Shown here piece by piece: positions 1 to 11,579 of a stretch of DNA of 64,000 nucleotides. Both the position numbers and the translations under genes were made by a program. Origin of the DNA: Polytrichum commune (taxonomy: Eukaryota; Streptophyta; Polytrichopsida; Polytrichales; Polytrichaceae). The notes beneath the pieces are model-generated. The model was not told the DNA's origin and searched no databases. It worked only from the letters and a program-made list of their open reading frames with translations. Numbering within the stretch: the first letter of the stretch is position 1; each line of letters begins with the position of its first letter. The stretch lies in contig OX485803.1 in assembly GCA_950295325.1 (NCBI GenBank), positions 4,092,001 through 4,156,000 of the forward strand, given 5' to 3'.

Positions 1-212
1 GATGGGAGGTTCTTCATTTCCTCCAACTACTTTAATTTTTATTACTCATCATGTATGTGCAAGCAAATGTAGATAGCTTGAACAAAAGGTTTTCCTTTTT
101 ACTTGTTTTTAATGCATCACAATTTTTTCATCCAAAGTATCATCTAAGTGATGAAGAAGGTTGTATAATTGTGTCAAAGCAATGGTTGGAAAGATTAATT
201 GCAAAATTTTGA

Positions 213-596
213 TTGATTGCGGTTGAAATCAATGCAAGTAGAGCCGAATTGCTTGAGTTGGTAGAAACTTTGATGCATGAATGTGAAAGAAATTTATTGT
301 ATGAGGCATGACGATTTTGCAGGGGCATCAATGAGTGGTATATCAATTGGTTTTCACATCTCATGAAACTTTGGCAGAAAACACTTGTGATTCCCTCAAG
401 TATTGCAATTTGTGAAAGGGGATTTTCAAAATAAAATTCTATCAAGAGCCACTTGTGAGCTTCATTGAAGTTGGACACTTTGGATGCTTTAATGCAATTA
501 TCATAATGCGGGATAGAGTTGGAGAATATGGATTGGTGGGCACTATTTGAGTTATGGCACAATATGATGAATGGGAGAATTCTTAGTTCGGACTAA
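213..596 (+). pseudogene. hAT-family transposase, C-terminal remnant
   Basis: One reading frame (frame of position 387) gives a recognisable hAT C-terminal dimerisation region: a segment reading IPSSIAICERGFSK, then NSIKSHL, then LKLDTLDALM, and a tail rich in Trp and Leu. In the family this block normally reads like PxTxAxCERGFSxxNxIKxxxRxxLxxxxLxxLM. The frame is broken by in-frame stops at about 309, 432, 456 and 489, so it cannot encode a working transposase. The upstream part (RAELLELVETLMHECERNLL) stays in the same frame. No terminal inverted repeats or target duplications were found, and the element continues off the left edge or has decayed. The family call is fairly firm; the 5' limit is not. 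Confidence 0.7.
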
Positions 597-1672
597 ATAT
601 TGTAAAAAGTTCAAACTTCCCCATAGGTATTTTTGAAGTGATTGATCTTAAGTTTGATTTTGAGTGAAAGATTAAGATTTTGTCAATTCGCCATTTGAAA
701 GGTAATTTTGGATGTTATCCATCACATTTGAAGGAAAAGGGGGGGGGGGGAGAAGAAGAAAAAAAAAAAAACTTACCCATCACATGAAATAAAGATGTAC
801 CCATCAAAAAAAAAGCATTGAACATGCCCTTACTTGATGGCAGTGTTGCACTCACTTGTTGTTGGTTTAAAGATTAAAAAAATAAGTGTTGCCAACTTGA
901 AAAGAAGGTGTTATTTTAAGGCACTAACTTACTACCTTAGAAGATGGAGAACAAGAAAACGACTCGGAGCCACTTAACACCCTCGTACCATAAAAAATAC
1001 AACTATCTTTCAGTAGATCTTCTCAAGCGTTGAGATAACTTTTCTATTAACAAATCATATAGATTGCACATAACACTATTCAACTAAATTTGTACGATGT
1101 TGGGGCCAAGAATAAACCAAATTCTATTCATATTTATGCTTTATTTATTCTCACAACATAGCACTTCACTAGTAGATTCAGGTTGAAAAACTTGGATGAA
1201 ATAATAAATTGATATTATTGGAATGGAATAATTGATAGCAACTAAATAATGTTATGCATCTCCAAGATTTTCAGCCAGTTTATAAACCCTTGCACTAGCA
1301 AAGAAAATTGTCATTGCCAAGTTTGGAAAAAGGCCCACCTACATCTGGGGAGGGCTAAGGCCATCTTATTATATTATATTATATATATCCAAACCTCAAT
1401 GACATGCAATGAAACCATTCGACCCTACAACTTGTGACCATTCAAATGTTGTTGAATTTGTTATTGTATTTACGGTCTTTGGATTTCTTTTCATCTTTGT
1501 TGTTGTTGTTTGTTGTTATTGTTGTTCAATGACTTTCCAAGCCGGTCCCCTTGCATTAGGTGATGCTCCCCTCTCCCTCTTGCAGGTGGTATGCAATCTA
1601 GACAATCAGAGTGCATGGTTTGCTCATGTATCGATAAGCTTAGATTACGGATGGAATCAAAAGTTTATAAAC
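597..1672. other. Intergenic, AT-rich, no gene seen
   Basis: No supported coding region. It contains a 12-base G run followed by an A-rich tract (739-771), and an ATATT-type low-complexity stretch near 1,370-1,388. Small ORFs here have no recognisable content. Confidence 0.5.
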
Positions 1673-1676
1673 ACTA

Positions 1677-1941
1677 CATTGTTTTGTCTAATTAGTGTGG
1701 GCCACACTAATTCCCAATCACCCACACTATTTTATATTATAATTTGAAGTGGCCCACTATAATTTCTAGTGTGAAAAGTTAGTGTGGGTGTTTTGTATGC
1801 ATGTTTGGATGAACATCCAAGGCAAGGCAAGTACTTAAGTTTACGAATGTCAACCAAGGCAAGTACTATAAATTTAGTGTAGGCCACATTAAATTCCAAC
1901 CCACATGAATTTCCCACCCACACTAATGAGACAAAACAATG
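1677..1941. mobile_element. 265-bp MITE with long near-perfect TIRs
   Basis: The two ends are inverted repeats of about 25 bp with one mismatch (left begins CATTGTTTTGTCTAATTAG, right ends with the complement CTAATGAGACAAAACAATG). The element is flanked on both sides by TA (1,675-1,676 and 1,942-1,943), which would fit a Tc1/mariner-like target duplication. The interior repeats the GTGTGGG / CCCACAC motif several times and has no coding capacity. The superfamily is not certain: the left flank could also be read as CACTA, but the right end does not match that. Confidence 0.65.
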
Positions 1942-2053
1942 TAGTTTCTAGGCAGTCAATGAACTAGACACTAACAACCGAGCAGGTGGCAAGCAACTAA
2001 AAAGGATGATAGTTGGTCACAAACCAACGATTGAGTAACAAGGACAATTGTTA

Positions 2054-2447
2054 GGGCCAATAGTTCACACGGGGTCCCCAATCTCAAGTCCCAAGTCCCA
2101 CTCATGTTAGCAAGTCCCAACATGGAGGCAAAGTCCCAACTTGTGAGTCTCAAGTAATCACTAAAATATGGCTAAATATCATTAAAATCGGATCTTGATC
2201 ATTTTTATGTAAAAATATTCACATGTATTGGGTTGAGTGTTGGGTCTAGCTTTTTTACTCGACCCAACTCGCAACACAAGTCCCAAGCCTTATCTCCAAA
2301 AATTGTTGTCATGTAGGCATCCATGTCATACTTGGGACCCCATGTGAAGTGGTAAGTCCCAACTTCCATGCTCTCAACAGTTGAGTTTGCATGGATTGAC
2401 CTCATGTGACTTGGGACTTAAGACTTGGGACCTGTGTAAACTGGCCC
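2054..2447. mobile_element. 394-bp Harbinger-like MITE
   Basis: The left end starts GGGCCAATAGTTCACACG and the right end is the complement of GGGCCAGTTTACACAGG, so both termini carry the GGGCC start of PIF/Harbinger elements. Flanking trinucleotides are TTA (2,051-2,053) and TCA (2,448-2,450), compatible with a decayed 3-bp target duplication. The interior carries many copies of AAGTCCCA or its complement TGGGACTT, a dense subterminal motif. The right terminus matches the first 14 bases of the full-length Harbinger element at 34,915. There is no coding content. Confidence 0.65.
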
Positions 2448-3954
2448 TCAATGTGGAGAAAATTCCAATATGTCTATGGTAGATTATATGTGGTGAATCA
2501 TTTGGTGAAGTCGCAATATAACCTATAGAGCAATATGACCCCATGTAAATGTGTCAAACCCTCCGTGCATGCAAATACAAAGCTTTGCACACAAATTTAG
2601 GAGTTAAGGTATTTTCCTTTTAAATATCATTTGCGAGTTCACATTATAGCCTAGCAAGTAGAAGATGTGTTAAGACATAGCCAAATCTTGTGGATGCTTA
2701 ATCATATGCATGCTTGTGATTTTGTCAACATTCCTATATACACATTCAGGTGTGTGGGAATTTTGTGATTGGCACAATTTTCGCATCATCATCCTAAATG
2801 CCCAACACTACTACAATGGGTGTCGATGTCTGGGTGGAATACAATTTCAACCTGGGAAATTGGAATGTATTTACATTGCCTCCAAGGTCCAACTTCCTCA
2901 ACGATGTGTAGCCACCTGCAAATCCTCGCAAGCAAATGGCAAGACAAAGTGAATTCGGGTTATTGAACATACGTTAGTCCAATCGGCGTTGATGGCACCG
3001 GGTTTCCAAGGTTGAAGAAGAACAACAAAATAACAAGAGATGGCAAAGCAAATCTAAAAGAAATAAAGAGGGCGGCAAGAAGAACCAGCACACCTAACCC
3101 AAGATCATACGCAAAAGATTTTGAAGATTAACAAGAGGGCGGCAAGAAGAAGCAACAAATCTTACCTAAGATCAAGTGTAGTTGACGAAAGAAAATGAGA
3201 GAAACAACTTCAAACTCAACCACAAACCTCAAATAACGAACATCGCCACCCTTGTAAAATTACCTGATCCGAGGAGCATAGCAAGCGTGCAATCCTAGAT
3301 GACAAGAGGCTCAACAATGAGCATAGAAGCAACATGGATAGAAATAGGCGGAACAAGAGGAAGAACACCACACCCAGGTTGGAAAAAATCCTCTACTTAT
3401 TTTATTTCTCCTTACATTGCAATTTTCACTTACCAATGCAAAACAATCTGCACAGGGACTTCAATTTGCCTTCTACAAAGCTCTACTACTAAGTCTCCAC
3501 AAAGAATGTTCATCAGAGAGGGTTGATCTGTACAAACCCTGCAACCAATCTCTTCACGACTCACCAACACCAAGAACCTTCATAATGCTCACAAGCTTCT
3601 CAACAACAACAAGTTCCACAAAAACCCTAATAGATCCACCCAAGAACGTCGCACCATGTGCACCCGGAACGCCCACCACTGGCCCTCCAAAACTTCATCT
3701 ATGCTCTCCTCAAATACTTCATAAAGCTCACCCTCCAAGTTCCACTCCTCGTCAAACACACACATAAATTTATGCCCTCACATGAGCCTCACCACTCTTG
3801 CTCCAATATACTTTTCAAAAGGACATGCGACCCACAAAAGGCCCTTTCTCACAACTACCCGCCAAGAGTTCCTCAGTAATTTCCACAATGAGCTCCTTTA
3901 CAAATACCCACAAAACTCCACGCAAGTAACCACAAAAACCTCCATGGCCTAGAC
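2448..3954. other. Intergenic, no gene seen
   Basis: Several short overlapping ORFs are present on both strands but none has a recognisable domain or splice logic. The one visible structure is a direct duplication in which AGAGGGCGGCAAGAAGAA occurs at 3,067-3,084 and again at 3,134-3,151, with similar following bases. It may be retrotransposon debris, but no primer-binding site or LTR pair was found. Confidence 0.4.
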
Positions 3955-4145
3955 TTTTAGGCCAGCCACACAGGGGTCCAGCCGGGTTTGGCGCCCTGCA
4001 TCTAGCCAACCGGGGGCCTTTGGAACGGTGTCCCTAGTGCCTCGGGTTCCCGCCTGGATGGCCGGAGTATAATCCGGGGGGAGGGGGGGGGGGAGCGCAC
4101 CGGCTGGGTTGGCTAGGCCCGGTTGGACCCCCCAGTGTGGTAGCT
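3955..4145. repeat. GC-rich island of unknown origin
   Basis: This is a sharply GC-rich block in AT-rich surroundings, containing CCGGG/CCCGG motifs repeated in both directions and a G-run near 4,076-4,093. The base composition suggests an inserted repeat or SINE-like unit, but no A/B-box pair, tail or target duplication could be established. Confidence 0.35.
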
Positions 4146-4312
4146 CTATTTGTCAACCTGTCACAAACCCACCAATTAGATACATAGTTACATAATACCA
4201 CAAAGTATCTCTCGAGACGCTCACCAATATCTATTAGGCTCCTCAATGATTAGTGCTAAGAGCAGACCAAGAAGTTTCTTGATGGTTCACATACTAGGGT
4301 TTGCAAGTGTTA

Positions 4313-4665
4313 TATAGTAGAGGAATCTATTTCCGATCAGGACCCCATCGGCAATTTATAGGGTACCGGAATTTCGATTAGGTTGAGATTGAATTTTGAT
4401 TAGGTCATAACCAACAATGTCATAACACATGTCTTGGTTTTGAGTGCTAAAGGGAGGAGGAATAAGTAGTTATGGCAGACTCTCGACATTGGTAATATGT
4501 TTGGGCCAACTATTAGGCTTCAAAAATTCATAATAATTTCGATCAAAGGAATAAAATTACTAAAAAAAATTGCAATCCTCTTGATTTTTATCTTCCTACA
4601 CGTCTCTAGATGTAGTGTAAAACCTCTTAAGTGATCAATTACGGATGCCTCTACTCTACATTTAT
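4313..4665 (+). repeat. Dispersed repeat, copy 1 (pair with 50,035-50,440)
   Basis: This stretch aligns by eye, in the same orientation, with 50,035-50,440. Shared landmarks are TATAGTAGAGG at the start, GGACCCCATC, TACCGGAATTTC, TGACACATGTC-like sequence, and AGTGATC followed by ATGGGTGCCTC-like sequence at the end. The copies differ by many substitutions and small indels. It has no coding capacity and is probably part of an old transposable element whose ends I cannot define. Confidence 0.6.
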
Positions 4666-4694
4666 ATTAGCCACCTATGCTTGAATAATGTACA

Positions 4695-4718
4695 CAATAA
4701 TAATAATAATAATAATAC
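4695..4718 (+). repeat. (AAT)n microsatellite
   Basis: About seven perfect AAT units in a row. Confidence 0.85.
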
Positions 4719-4866
4719 CACCTCCATTGCAATTAGTAGAAATACGCCATCCTAAGGGTGTGAACAGAGGGAATCGTTTGGCAACCACTAAGCCACAATG
4801 TACATCGTTTATGGCCCTTCTTACGTCTCATTGTCTTTAAGGATAACGTTGGCCTTAGCATGAACA

Positions 4867-6273
4867 TACCGTAACACCATAGCAGGTTCGTTCATTAATA
4901 ATTCCAAAAAAAAAACGTAAAAAAACATAAATTACAGGCAAAGAGAAACGAATAACTCTCAAATTATACTGTGATAAAAACGAAAAGACAAAAAATCAAG
5001 GCCACCACTATGTCTACAACCTGGCAACATGTTCCACTCCCTCAACTTTCGGTGTTGAACGCCAAGCCCTGTGTCGCATAAGATCCTCTCTCGCACAACA
5101 CTCTCCATCTCTCATCTTGGAGGTATTCATTCTTGTTGCAATGAGTCGGTGGCACCATTTGTGCTGGGTTTTGACATCAGTTAGGGTGTATACGAGGTTG
5201 TAAGAGTTGGGTCTTTTTGGTGGAAGTTGGGGTTGAATCTATTGAGGATTGGGTTATGCAAAACAATGGTGGAGAAGTTGAAGTGCCATCGGCCGTGTAA
5301 GTTATTCGAACTTGGTTTTGTTTTAATTATGTTGATTAGGGTGTCTGGGTTTCTGCTGGAAGCTTGGGATCTGACTCCTTGGATGGTTTTGTGTTGCAGC
5401 TTCACAACATACCACTGTGGAGGTATGAACGTGATCTGGCCGGTGTAATTGGAATCTAGAGTTGAGGAGTGTAGATATTTTTTCTGCAAAGTTGATCATT
5501 GAGTAACAGCTGTGGTTGCATCTGGCTGGAGTTCATGAGAAAATGTGTGCACATTGACATAAAAACAAATGAGAAGTGTTTTGAGCCCAGTTGGTGATTC
5601 AGATCCTGTTGTGAAAGTTGAGTACAGAAGATGATTCGGAGGGTGATGTTTCGAGCACAATTGGTGATTCAGATGCTGATGTTCTGAGCACAATTAGTGA
5701 TTTGGATGGTGATGTTCTCAGTACGAGTACTTATTTAGATGCAGAAGTTGGTGATTTAGAAGGAAGTGTTTATGCAGATGTTGATGTGGAACATGAGGCT
5801 GATGAAGATGATGATGACGGTGTTGACTACGAAGATGATACACCTCATTTCATTGTCAATAGAGTCCCATGTGCAACCAAGTTTACATTTACTCTGGTGG
5901 TCGTCTTAGATGTGGGGTTGCATCCAAACTCAAGCAGTGATGTTTGGATATGATATCCACCTTTAGTAGAAGTTTGTTACTAAGTGTGAAATGTTAATAA
6001 TTTGGAAGCAGCAAGCGAGACTTACTTACCCTCTTAAGCAAGATTAGGGTAATGACTTAGGTTTAAACAAGTTGGGCTGCCATAAATGGATGAAAAACGC
6101 AATTAGGATGAAATTTTTGCACATCTTTCCCACCCTAAACACGAATGATTTTTAATCCAATAAATGAGAAGACGAATTTCAAAAAAAAACTATTTTTGGA
6201 ACGCAAACCTTATTTTTTCAAAAAAATTAAATATTCGTGCAGCAGGTGGCAAACCTGCTATGGTGTTACGGTA
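4867..6273. mobile_element. 1.4-kb TIR-bounded segment with possible captured sequence
   Basis: A 22-24-bp inverted repeat bounds the segment: TACCGTAACACCATAGCAGG at 4,867-4,886, and its complement ending at 6,273, with one mismatch in the next four bases. No clear target duplication is visible, so the superfamily is open. The interior has no recognisable transposase. It contains a more GC-rich, gene-like portion (about 5,020-5,960) with an acidic repeat ORF. That fits a non-autonomous element carrying foreign sequence, which is an inference. Confidence 0.55.
5569..5953 (+). pseudogene. Broken acidic repeat ORF inside the TIR segment
   Basis: Two overlapping frames carry the same roughly 13-residue repeat. 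The first, from an ATG at 5,569, reads VLSPVGDSDPVV and then stops. The second (5,618-5,953) contains VSSTIGDSDADVL, then STISDLDGDVL, then further degenerate Asp-rich copies and an acidic run (HEADEDDDDGVDYEDD). One frameshift near 5,615-5,640 would join them. I do not recognise the protein. The repeat is also visible at DNA level with a period near 39 bases. It may be a captured and decayed gene fragment, or chance ORFs over a DNA minisatellite. Confidence 0.35.
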
Positions 6274-6607
6274 GTGTCTCACTTGCAGATTTTGAAACAC
6301 GATTGCCCCTTTTATGGTTTATATTGTAATTTAATCCCAAACCATTTGTCCATGGTAATAACATGAGAATCTACCTTGAGTATAAAATAAAGTTAACACT
6401 ACAACACCTACCCCTAACAATACCTACCTCAAAATGGAAGAAGGAGAACCAATGTTGGTTAAGTCTAGGAAAGTATATCGGCGACTGAAGGTGAACACCA
6501 AAACAACACACAAAACCACCATTGGGGAAGCAACCTAGATCATCTCATGATTTTGGAGAGATGGTCAATGTTACTCTCGCAACATGACATGAAGCATAGT
6601 CCGCCAA

Positions 6608-7445
6608 GAGCCTAAGGCTAGTGTAAATGCAGCCTACAAAATTTGTGACTTAGCCTATAAAATTTTGAAAGTGTAGGACAAAGAGCCTATAGACAATTTA
6701 AAAACATAGGATATCAACCTATGTGATAAAAAACATGTAGGAAATTTTGCCTACAAAGTTTTTAAAAGAGAGGATTTTAGCCATTCATCCTTCTTCAAAT
6801 TGGGAAATTAGTTGACCTAAGTACATATCTTTAGGCTAATACTCGGGGCTCTTGGGTGGCACATAGACGGATATCAATAATAGCCCTAACTCCCTTCCCG
6901 CCAATCTTTACAAATACCATTCATCACAACTCCTCTCTCATCAGTTCCTCTCTCTGTGAAACATCTCTCTCTCTCTCTCTCGCTCGCTCGTTGTGTTGAA
7001 ATTCAAGTGTCGCAGTCTCGCAGATCAAGCAACTCTCTCAATCTCTCGTGCAAGCAGCGTTGAAATTCAAGTGTCGCAAATCAAGCAACTCTCTCTCTCT
7101 CTCTGTGTGTGAGGTCAGCGATTTGAACTATGTCTGTGTGTGTGCGAGGTTTTTGCTGGAGTTGGTTAATCCTTGGCCTTCAAACGTGGTGAAGGGCTTA
7201 GCCAGGTTCAATTCTTGCCAAGGATACCACTTAGTACTCAAATTTTGAATTTAAAGCCTACAACATTAAAAGATATGAAGGATTTTAACCTACTAAAAAT
7301 TAGTTTTGAAGGCAATTGGCGGGTAACTTAAAAACTCAAAAGGTTTTCAACTTACAAAAATTTGATATTGTAGGATGCAACCTATGCCATGAGGGAAATA
7401 GCCTATGCCCTTTTAAAGAGGGAGGCAATTAACCTCAATAACTTC
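6608..7445. repeat. Repeat-rich segment with CT microsatellites and a 65-bp tandem duplication
   Basis: Both flanks (6,608-6,800 and 7,249-7,445) repeat GCCTA / TAGGC motifs, while the centre holds CT-rich runs (6,963-6,990 and 7,088-7,107). The block GTTGAAATTCAAGTGTCGCA occurs at about 6,993 and again about 65 bp later, each time followed by ATCAAGCAACTCTCTC. The CT-rich centre looks like a plant 5'-UTR fragment between subterminal repeats. No intact gene is present. Confidence 0.35.
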
Positions 7446-7659
7446 AAAAACCTTTTCGGACACTGACATGAAGACGAATCATCCCCTTTGCCTTGTGCTT
7501 TTGTAAGCACCGATGAACTTCCTAGTAACTTCTCAAATCAAGCTCAATGCAACACCTAAATTTGAAAAATATGCAAGCTCAGATTAGGATGTTATGACTT
7601 GGAATCATTGCCACAACTATACGTCACAACATGTTTCACCTTGCACTCTAGGCACCAAG

Positions 7660-8565
7660 GGCCACTTCACACATGAGCCAAGAGCTGTGACCATGAATTC
7701 GTGAGAGCCCAAAAGAAAGTGTCCAAAGGCCATCCCAAGACACCTCCAAAATCATGTAGTGATGTCACATACCCTCAAGTGTAGTGTGTAGTCTTATGTG
7801 TTGAGGGTCCTAACCCAAATGCTAGTTCAATGAATTTTTATTCATGCGGGTCCTCACACATGACAAAATAGAACAAGAAAACGGTAGAACCGTGAGGCTC
7901 TGTTCTTTATTATGAAAGACTATAATTGTAGTTGTCCACTTTGCTCATGCTAATTCATGGCTATTCATTATACCAAACCTTTCATGGATTTTGTGCACCT
8001 TCTTCTCAAATACGGGTCAAGGATTAAAGCTACTCATTTATCACCCAAAATTTTTAAAATAAATAATCAAGAACTACCGAAATAATTAAAGTTAACTAGA
8101 TTTCTTTCAATGTATTTTAGGGAGCACTTATATATAAACTATAGTTAACATCCACATTAAATAAAGTGGACCAAAAATAACAAGAACAAGCAACGTCCAA
8201 GTGTGAACACAAAGTGGTTAGGAAATTTGCTCTTGAAATGAAGAAGTTGATGCATAGTCTCTGTCCTACAGACAGAGCCAATAAATCAAGGGTTGTAAGC
8301 GTTCGGAGTGCCATGGTCTCCCGGTTTTGTGTTAGGTCTACCTTCAAGCGGTGGTTTTTGGAAATAGTCCAAGTGACCATGAAACATGATCCATTCGATG
8401 CCATGTAGGAATGCATGTAGACTTTACATCCACCTTGCATTCACATAGTCCGTTGGTCCCTCAAACGTAGTGTGAAGCGAACTTGGACCGGCTCCGCCTT
8501 TTCCACCAATGAGAGTGCTTGAATTGTACTGGTCACGGGCTCACAGTCTCATGTGTGAAGTGGCC
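7660..8565. mobile_element. 906-bp TIR element
   Basis: A perfect 18-bp inverted repeat, GGCCACTTCACACATGAG at 7,660-7,677 and its complement at 8,548-8,565, bounds the segment. The ends resemble the GGCC starts of Harbinger-like elements, but no clean 3-bp target duplication was found. No transposase is visible. About 130 bp of the interior (8,278-8,412) recurs in inverted orientation within an intron of the asparaginase gene (20,590-20,706), including TGCCATGGTCTCCCGGTTT. Confidence 0.55.
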
Positions 8566-9263
8566 TTGAATTAACAGATATAACGATAATCAACCCAATC
8601 TTTTGAAACAAGAATGTTTCGTAATGAGAACTTGACACCCACTTGTCACTATTGAAGAGGCTCCATCCTTTGAGTTCTTGACCTTTCAAGTGCTTTAACA
8701 AACTATTGTGTTAACTTAGAAGGACCTGAGTTGGTATCAAGTAGGGGATTTGGGTGTTTATTTGGTCCATTTTTCCATGTTCTCCAACTTCTACCGATAA
8801 GATTTACACAACAAAACATGTGCAAAGTTTGGATTGGAAATTGGATGTCCCTTGATTTAGTTATGGTTATCAAAAGTACATGTTTGTTGATTTCTTAACT
8901 CGATACATAGGTCCTCTCAATTATGCTCACTATTGAGTGTAGAAAATATGTCCAATCTCTTTGAAACACGTGTCTCCCTTCAATCCTCATCAATTTAGAT
9001 ACCAATTAAATATAGGGGTCCGATTAAGAAACTGAGCCACTTAAAGACCCATCTACCTTAACCGATTTGAAGAGGTGGATGAAAAACTGTAATTCCGTTT
9101 CATTGAGTTATCAACACCATAAATCACATTGATTACCACACACAAAATTGGTGTTCACCATTTAGGGATGATAAATGCCTTGGGGTTTTGAGTTAGGATG
9201 TGTTGCTAATATATGAACATTGATTACATGTCTAGGATGTCAAGAGCATATACCAACGACTTC
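8566..9263. other. Intergenic, no gene seen
   Basis: AT-rich sequence without supported ORFs. Parts near 9,017-9,070 resemble the start of the following tandem array, so it may hold a diverged outer unit. Confidence 0.4.
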
Positions 9264-10990
9264 TACAATAAGTGGGCCTAATTTGGTTACTCGTATTTAA
9301 AACAACTCTATTTGAGTGGCATGTGGCTAGGAGTGGATCTAAGAACGGACAACACAAACACACATATATATATTTTTTTAAATGGACTACATATTCAAAA
9401 GTTGTCAAGTATTCTTGGTTCAATAGTCAACATAAAACGGGGGATGTATATGATCATTTAATAAGAAATAGAACCTTCACTTTGATAATGAATGAGATAT
9501 TCATTCGATCTCCAAAAATTACAAGGAACTTGAGGGCTACGGGCACTTTTTAAAGTTGCTAAATTTCTTGTACTAATTGGGTGTTTTGCATCCTACAAGA
9601 AGTGGGTGCACATCTAAGAGTGTCCAAAGTTTAAGGCAAGCTTAAGTTACCTTAAGCTAGATATGCGTAATTCAATTTGTTGGTATTAAAGGACACGTGT
9701 ATTTGAGTGTTGTATGGTTGGATGTGAATCTAAGAATGGACCCCCAAAAGACTTGTGTGGAGAATGTGCTCAAAAATAGTTAACCATTCTAAATGCAATA
9801 GTCAACATGATAGTTGGGGAGACCTATGTGATCATTTAGTTGCTCGTAAAATCTTAACTTTGACAATGACTAGGAAATTCATAAAAGCCCCGAAAATCAT
9901 GAGGTAAGAGGTTACGGGCATGATTAGGATTTGCTAATCATCTCACACTAATTTCATGTTTGTACAAGAAGTGGGTGTGGAGAGAAAAATGTTTGATTAA
10001 GGCCCGCTTGAGTTACGTTAAGGTAGATGTGCCTAATTTGGTTACTTGTATTAATCACACACCTATTATTGAGTGGTATGTGGTTAGGTATGGCTCCAAA
10101 GAACATATATTGAAGAGACATGTATTTGAAAGAGATTGGACTACATGCTCAAAATATGCTAACCATTTTAAGCTCGATAATCAACATAATTGGGGAGACC
10201 TATAAAACCACTTAATGAGCATGAGAATCTTCACTTTGACAATGATTAAGAGATTCATATGAGGGGTTGTTTACACCATGGACCATGAAGTTGTCCCAAG
10301 GCCATGTAAAATTTGTGATTAGTTGTTGAACTCATCTCAGGACTACTTCGGTTTACACCAAGGAAAAAAATGTCAGAGTGACCATGGAGTTCGAGGTCCC
10401 CAAAAGACAAATTTCAAGGCCTACATTATCCACTAACATGGTCCAACATGTTTTGTGGTGGGAGAGGCAAAAGATGTGCTCTAATAGAAAAATATAGGGG
10501 CCCATGACAGAGAAATGTTGTTATGATAAAATTTTAATGATTTTTTTGGGGGAAGAGAACATGAAGACAAGACAAAACAAAACAAGAGAATGGTCAAACT
10601 TGATTTTTTTTCCTTTCCAAAACTATATTTTTTGGGCATACATTAAAAAAATTAACACATCCACTTTTTGGTGCATGGTCATTTCTCTTGGTCCACATTT
10701 GATTTAAACCTAGTGAGGGGCCCAAAGGCTTTGTAAATTGCTTTTTAATAAATCAAACTATAATAGTTGGATTATCAAGTCGGACCAAGGAAGAAGGCTA
10801 TCTTGCATGGTTGAACTTCACAGTCCATGGTGTAAACTAGCTTAAGTTTCATAAATTATGAGGAAAGTGGCTACATGCTCAATCTAGATTTGATAACCAT
10901 CTTGTATTGATCATATGTTGTATATCTTAGGAGAAGTGGGCCAATTGGAAAACTTAAATCATTTAAGACCCATCTACCTTATTTGGAGGT
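9264..10990 (+). repeat. Tandem array of about 370-bp units
   Basis: Units begin at about 9,264, 9,596, 9,963 and 10,928, each with a phrase like AGAAGTGGG, followed by landmarks AATTTGGTTACT, GAGTGGTATGTGG, GCTAACCAT, CAACAT...TGGGGAGACCTAT and CTTTGACAATGA in the same order. Units differ by substitutions and small indels. Unit 3 is split at 10,263 by a Harbinger MITE; removing the MITE restores a unit of about 385 bp. The array has no coding content. It is an old local satellite or an amplified transposon fragment. Confidence 0.65.
10263..10842. mobile_element. 580-bp Harbinger MITE, internal-deletion derivative
   Basis: The ends (GGGGTTGTTTACACCATGGA at left, complement of AGCTAGTTTACACCATGGAC at right) are inverted repeats. 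Flanks are TGA (10,260-10,262) and TAA (10,843-10,845), a decayed 3-bp duplication. About 270 bp at the left and 160 bp at the right match the two ends of the 3.7-kb Harbinger element at 34,915-38,661, in the same order, while the whole transposase interior is missing. It interrupts unit 3 of the surrounding tandem array. Confidence 0.85.
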
Positions 10991-11579
10991 AGCGAGCACA
11001 TGCAATGAAGTGAAATTGATTTTATAGGCCGGGAAGCCAAGCACAAAACCAAACCGTAAAAGGGAAGCAAAGAGGCAAACAGAGGAAGAAACGCGAGCGC
11101 ACATGAATACGTAGGTGTTTGTGTTTCAAGAAAATCCCGCGCGCTGCTTTTGAGGCGCTTTTGCTTTTGTTTGTGTCCATCGGTGCTGCGAGGTGGTCAC
11201 GATGGTGTTGAATGCGGAGAAATTTTAGAGGGAAAGGGACGCCCGCCAGGGAGGAGGACAAAGCTCGTCATGTAGACTGTAGGTAAGTCAAGTTATTAGT
11301 GTACTGGAGTGGTGGTGGCAGACTGTTGGAGCGATCTGTGTGTAGTGGATGTAAGTTAGCTAGTGGGTTGTAGTAGGCCCTGGAGTGTCTGGAATGTGGG
11401 CGAGAGTAGCCTAGACAACAAAAAAACAACAGCAAGTGGCCACCGTATATGTCTCTGACCATGCCGCAGGCAGCATCACCACTTGCTTACAAAACGCCAA
11501 CGCAACTGCTCCTGAGATGTAACGGACAAAATATAAGTTAATCATAACGTAAGCTTAAAGTGGATTCAATTGCAATTGT

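Noticed and set aside
1673-1945. CACTA (EnSpm) element
   Set aside because: CACTA is present at the left end only; the right end gives AACTA and no matching 3-bp duplication. A TA-flanked MITE fits better.
3299-3879. Overlapping 73-116-residue ORFs
   Set aside because: Thr/Ser/Pro-rich, mutually overlapping frames without splice logic or recognisable motifs.
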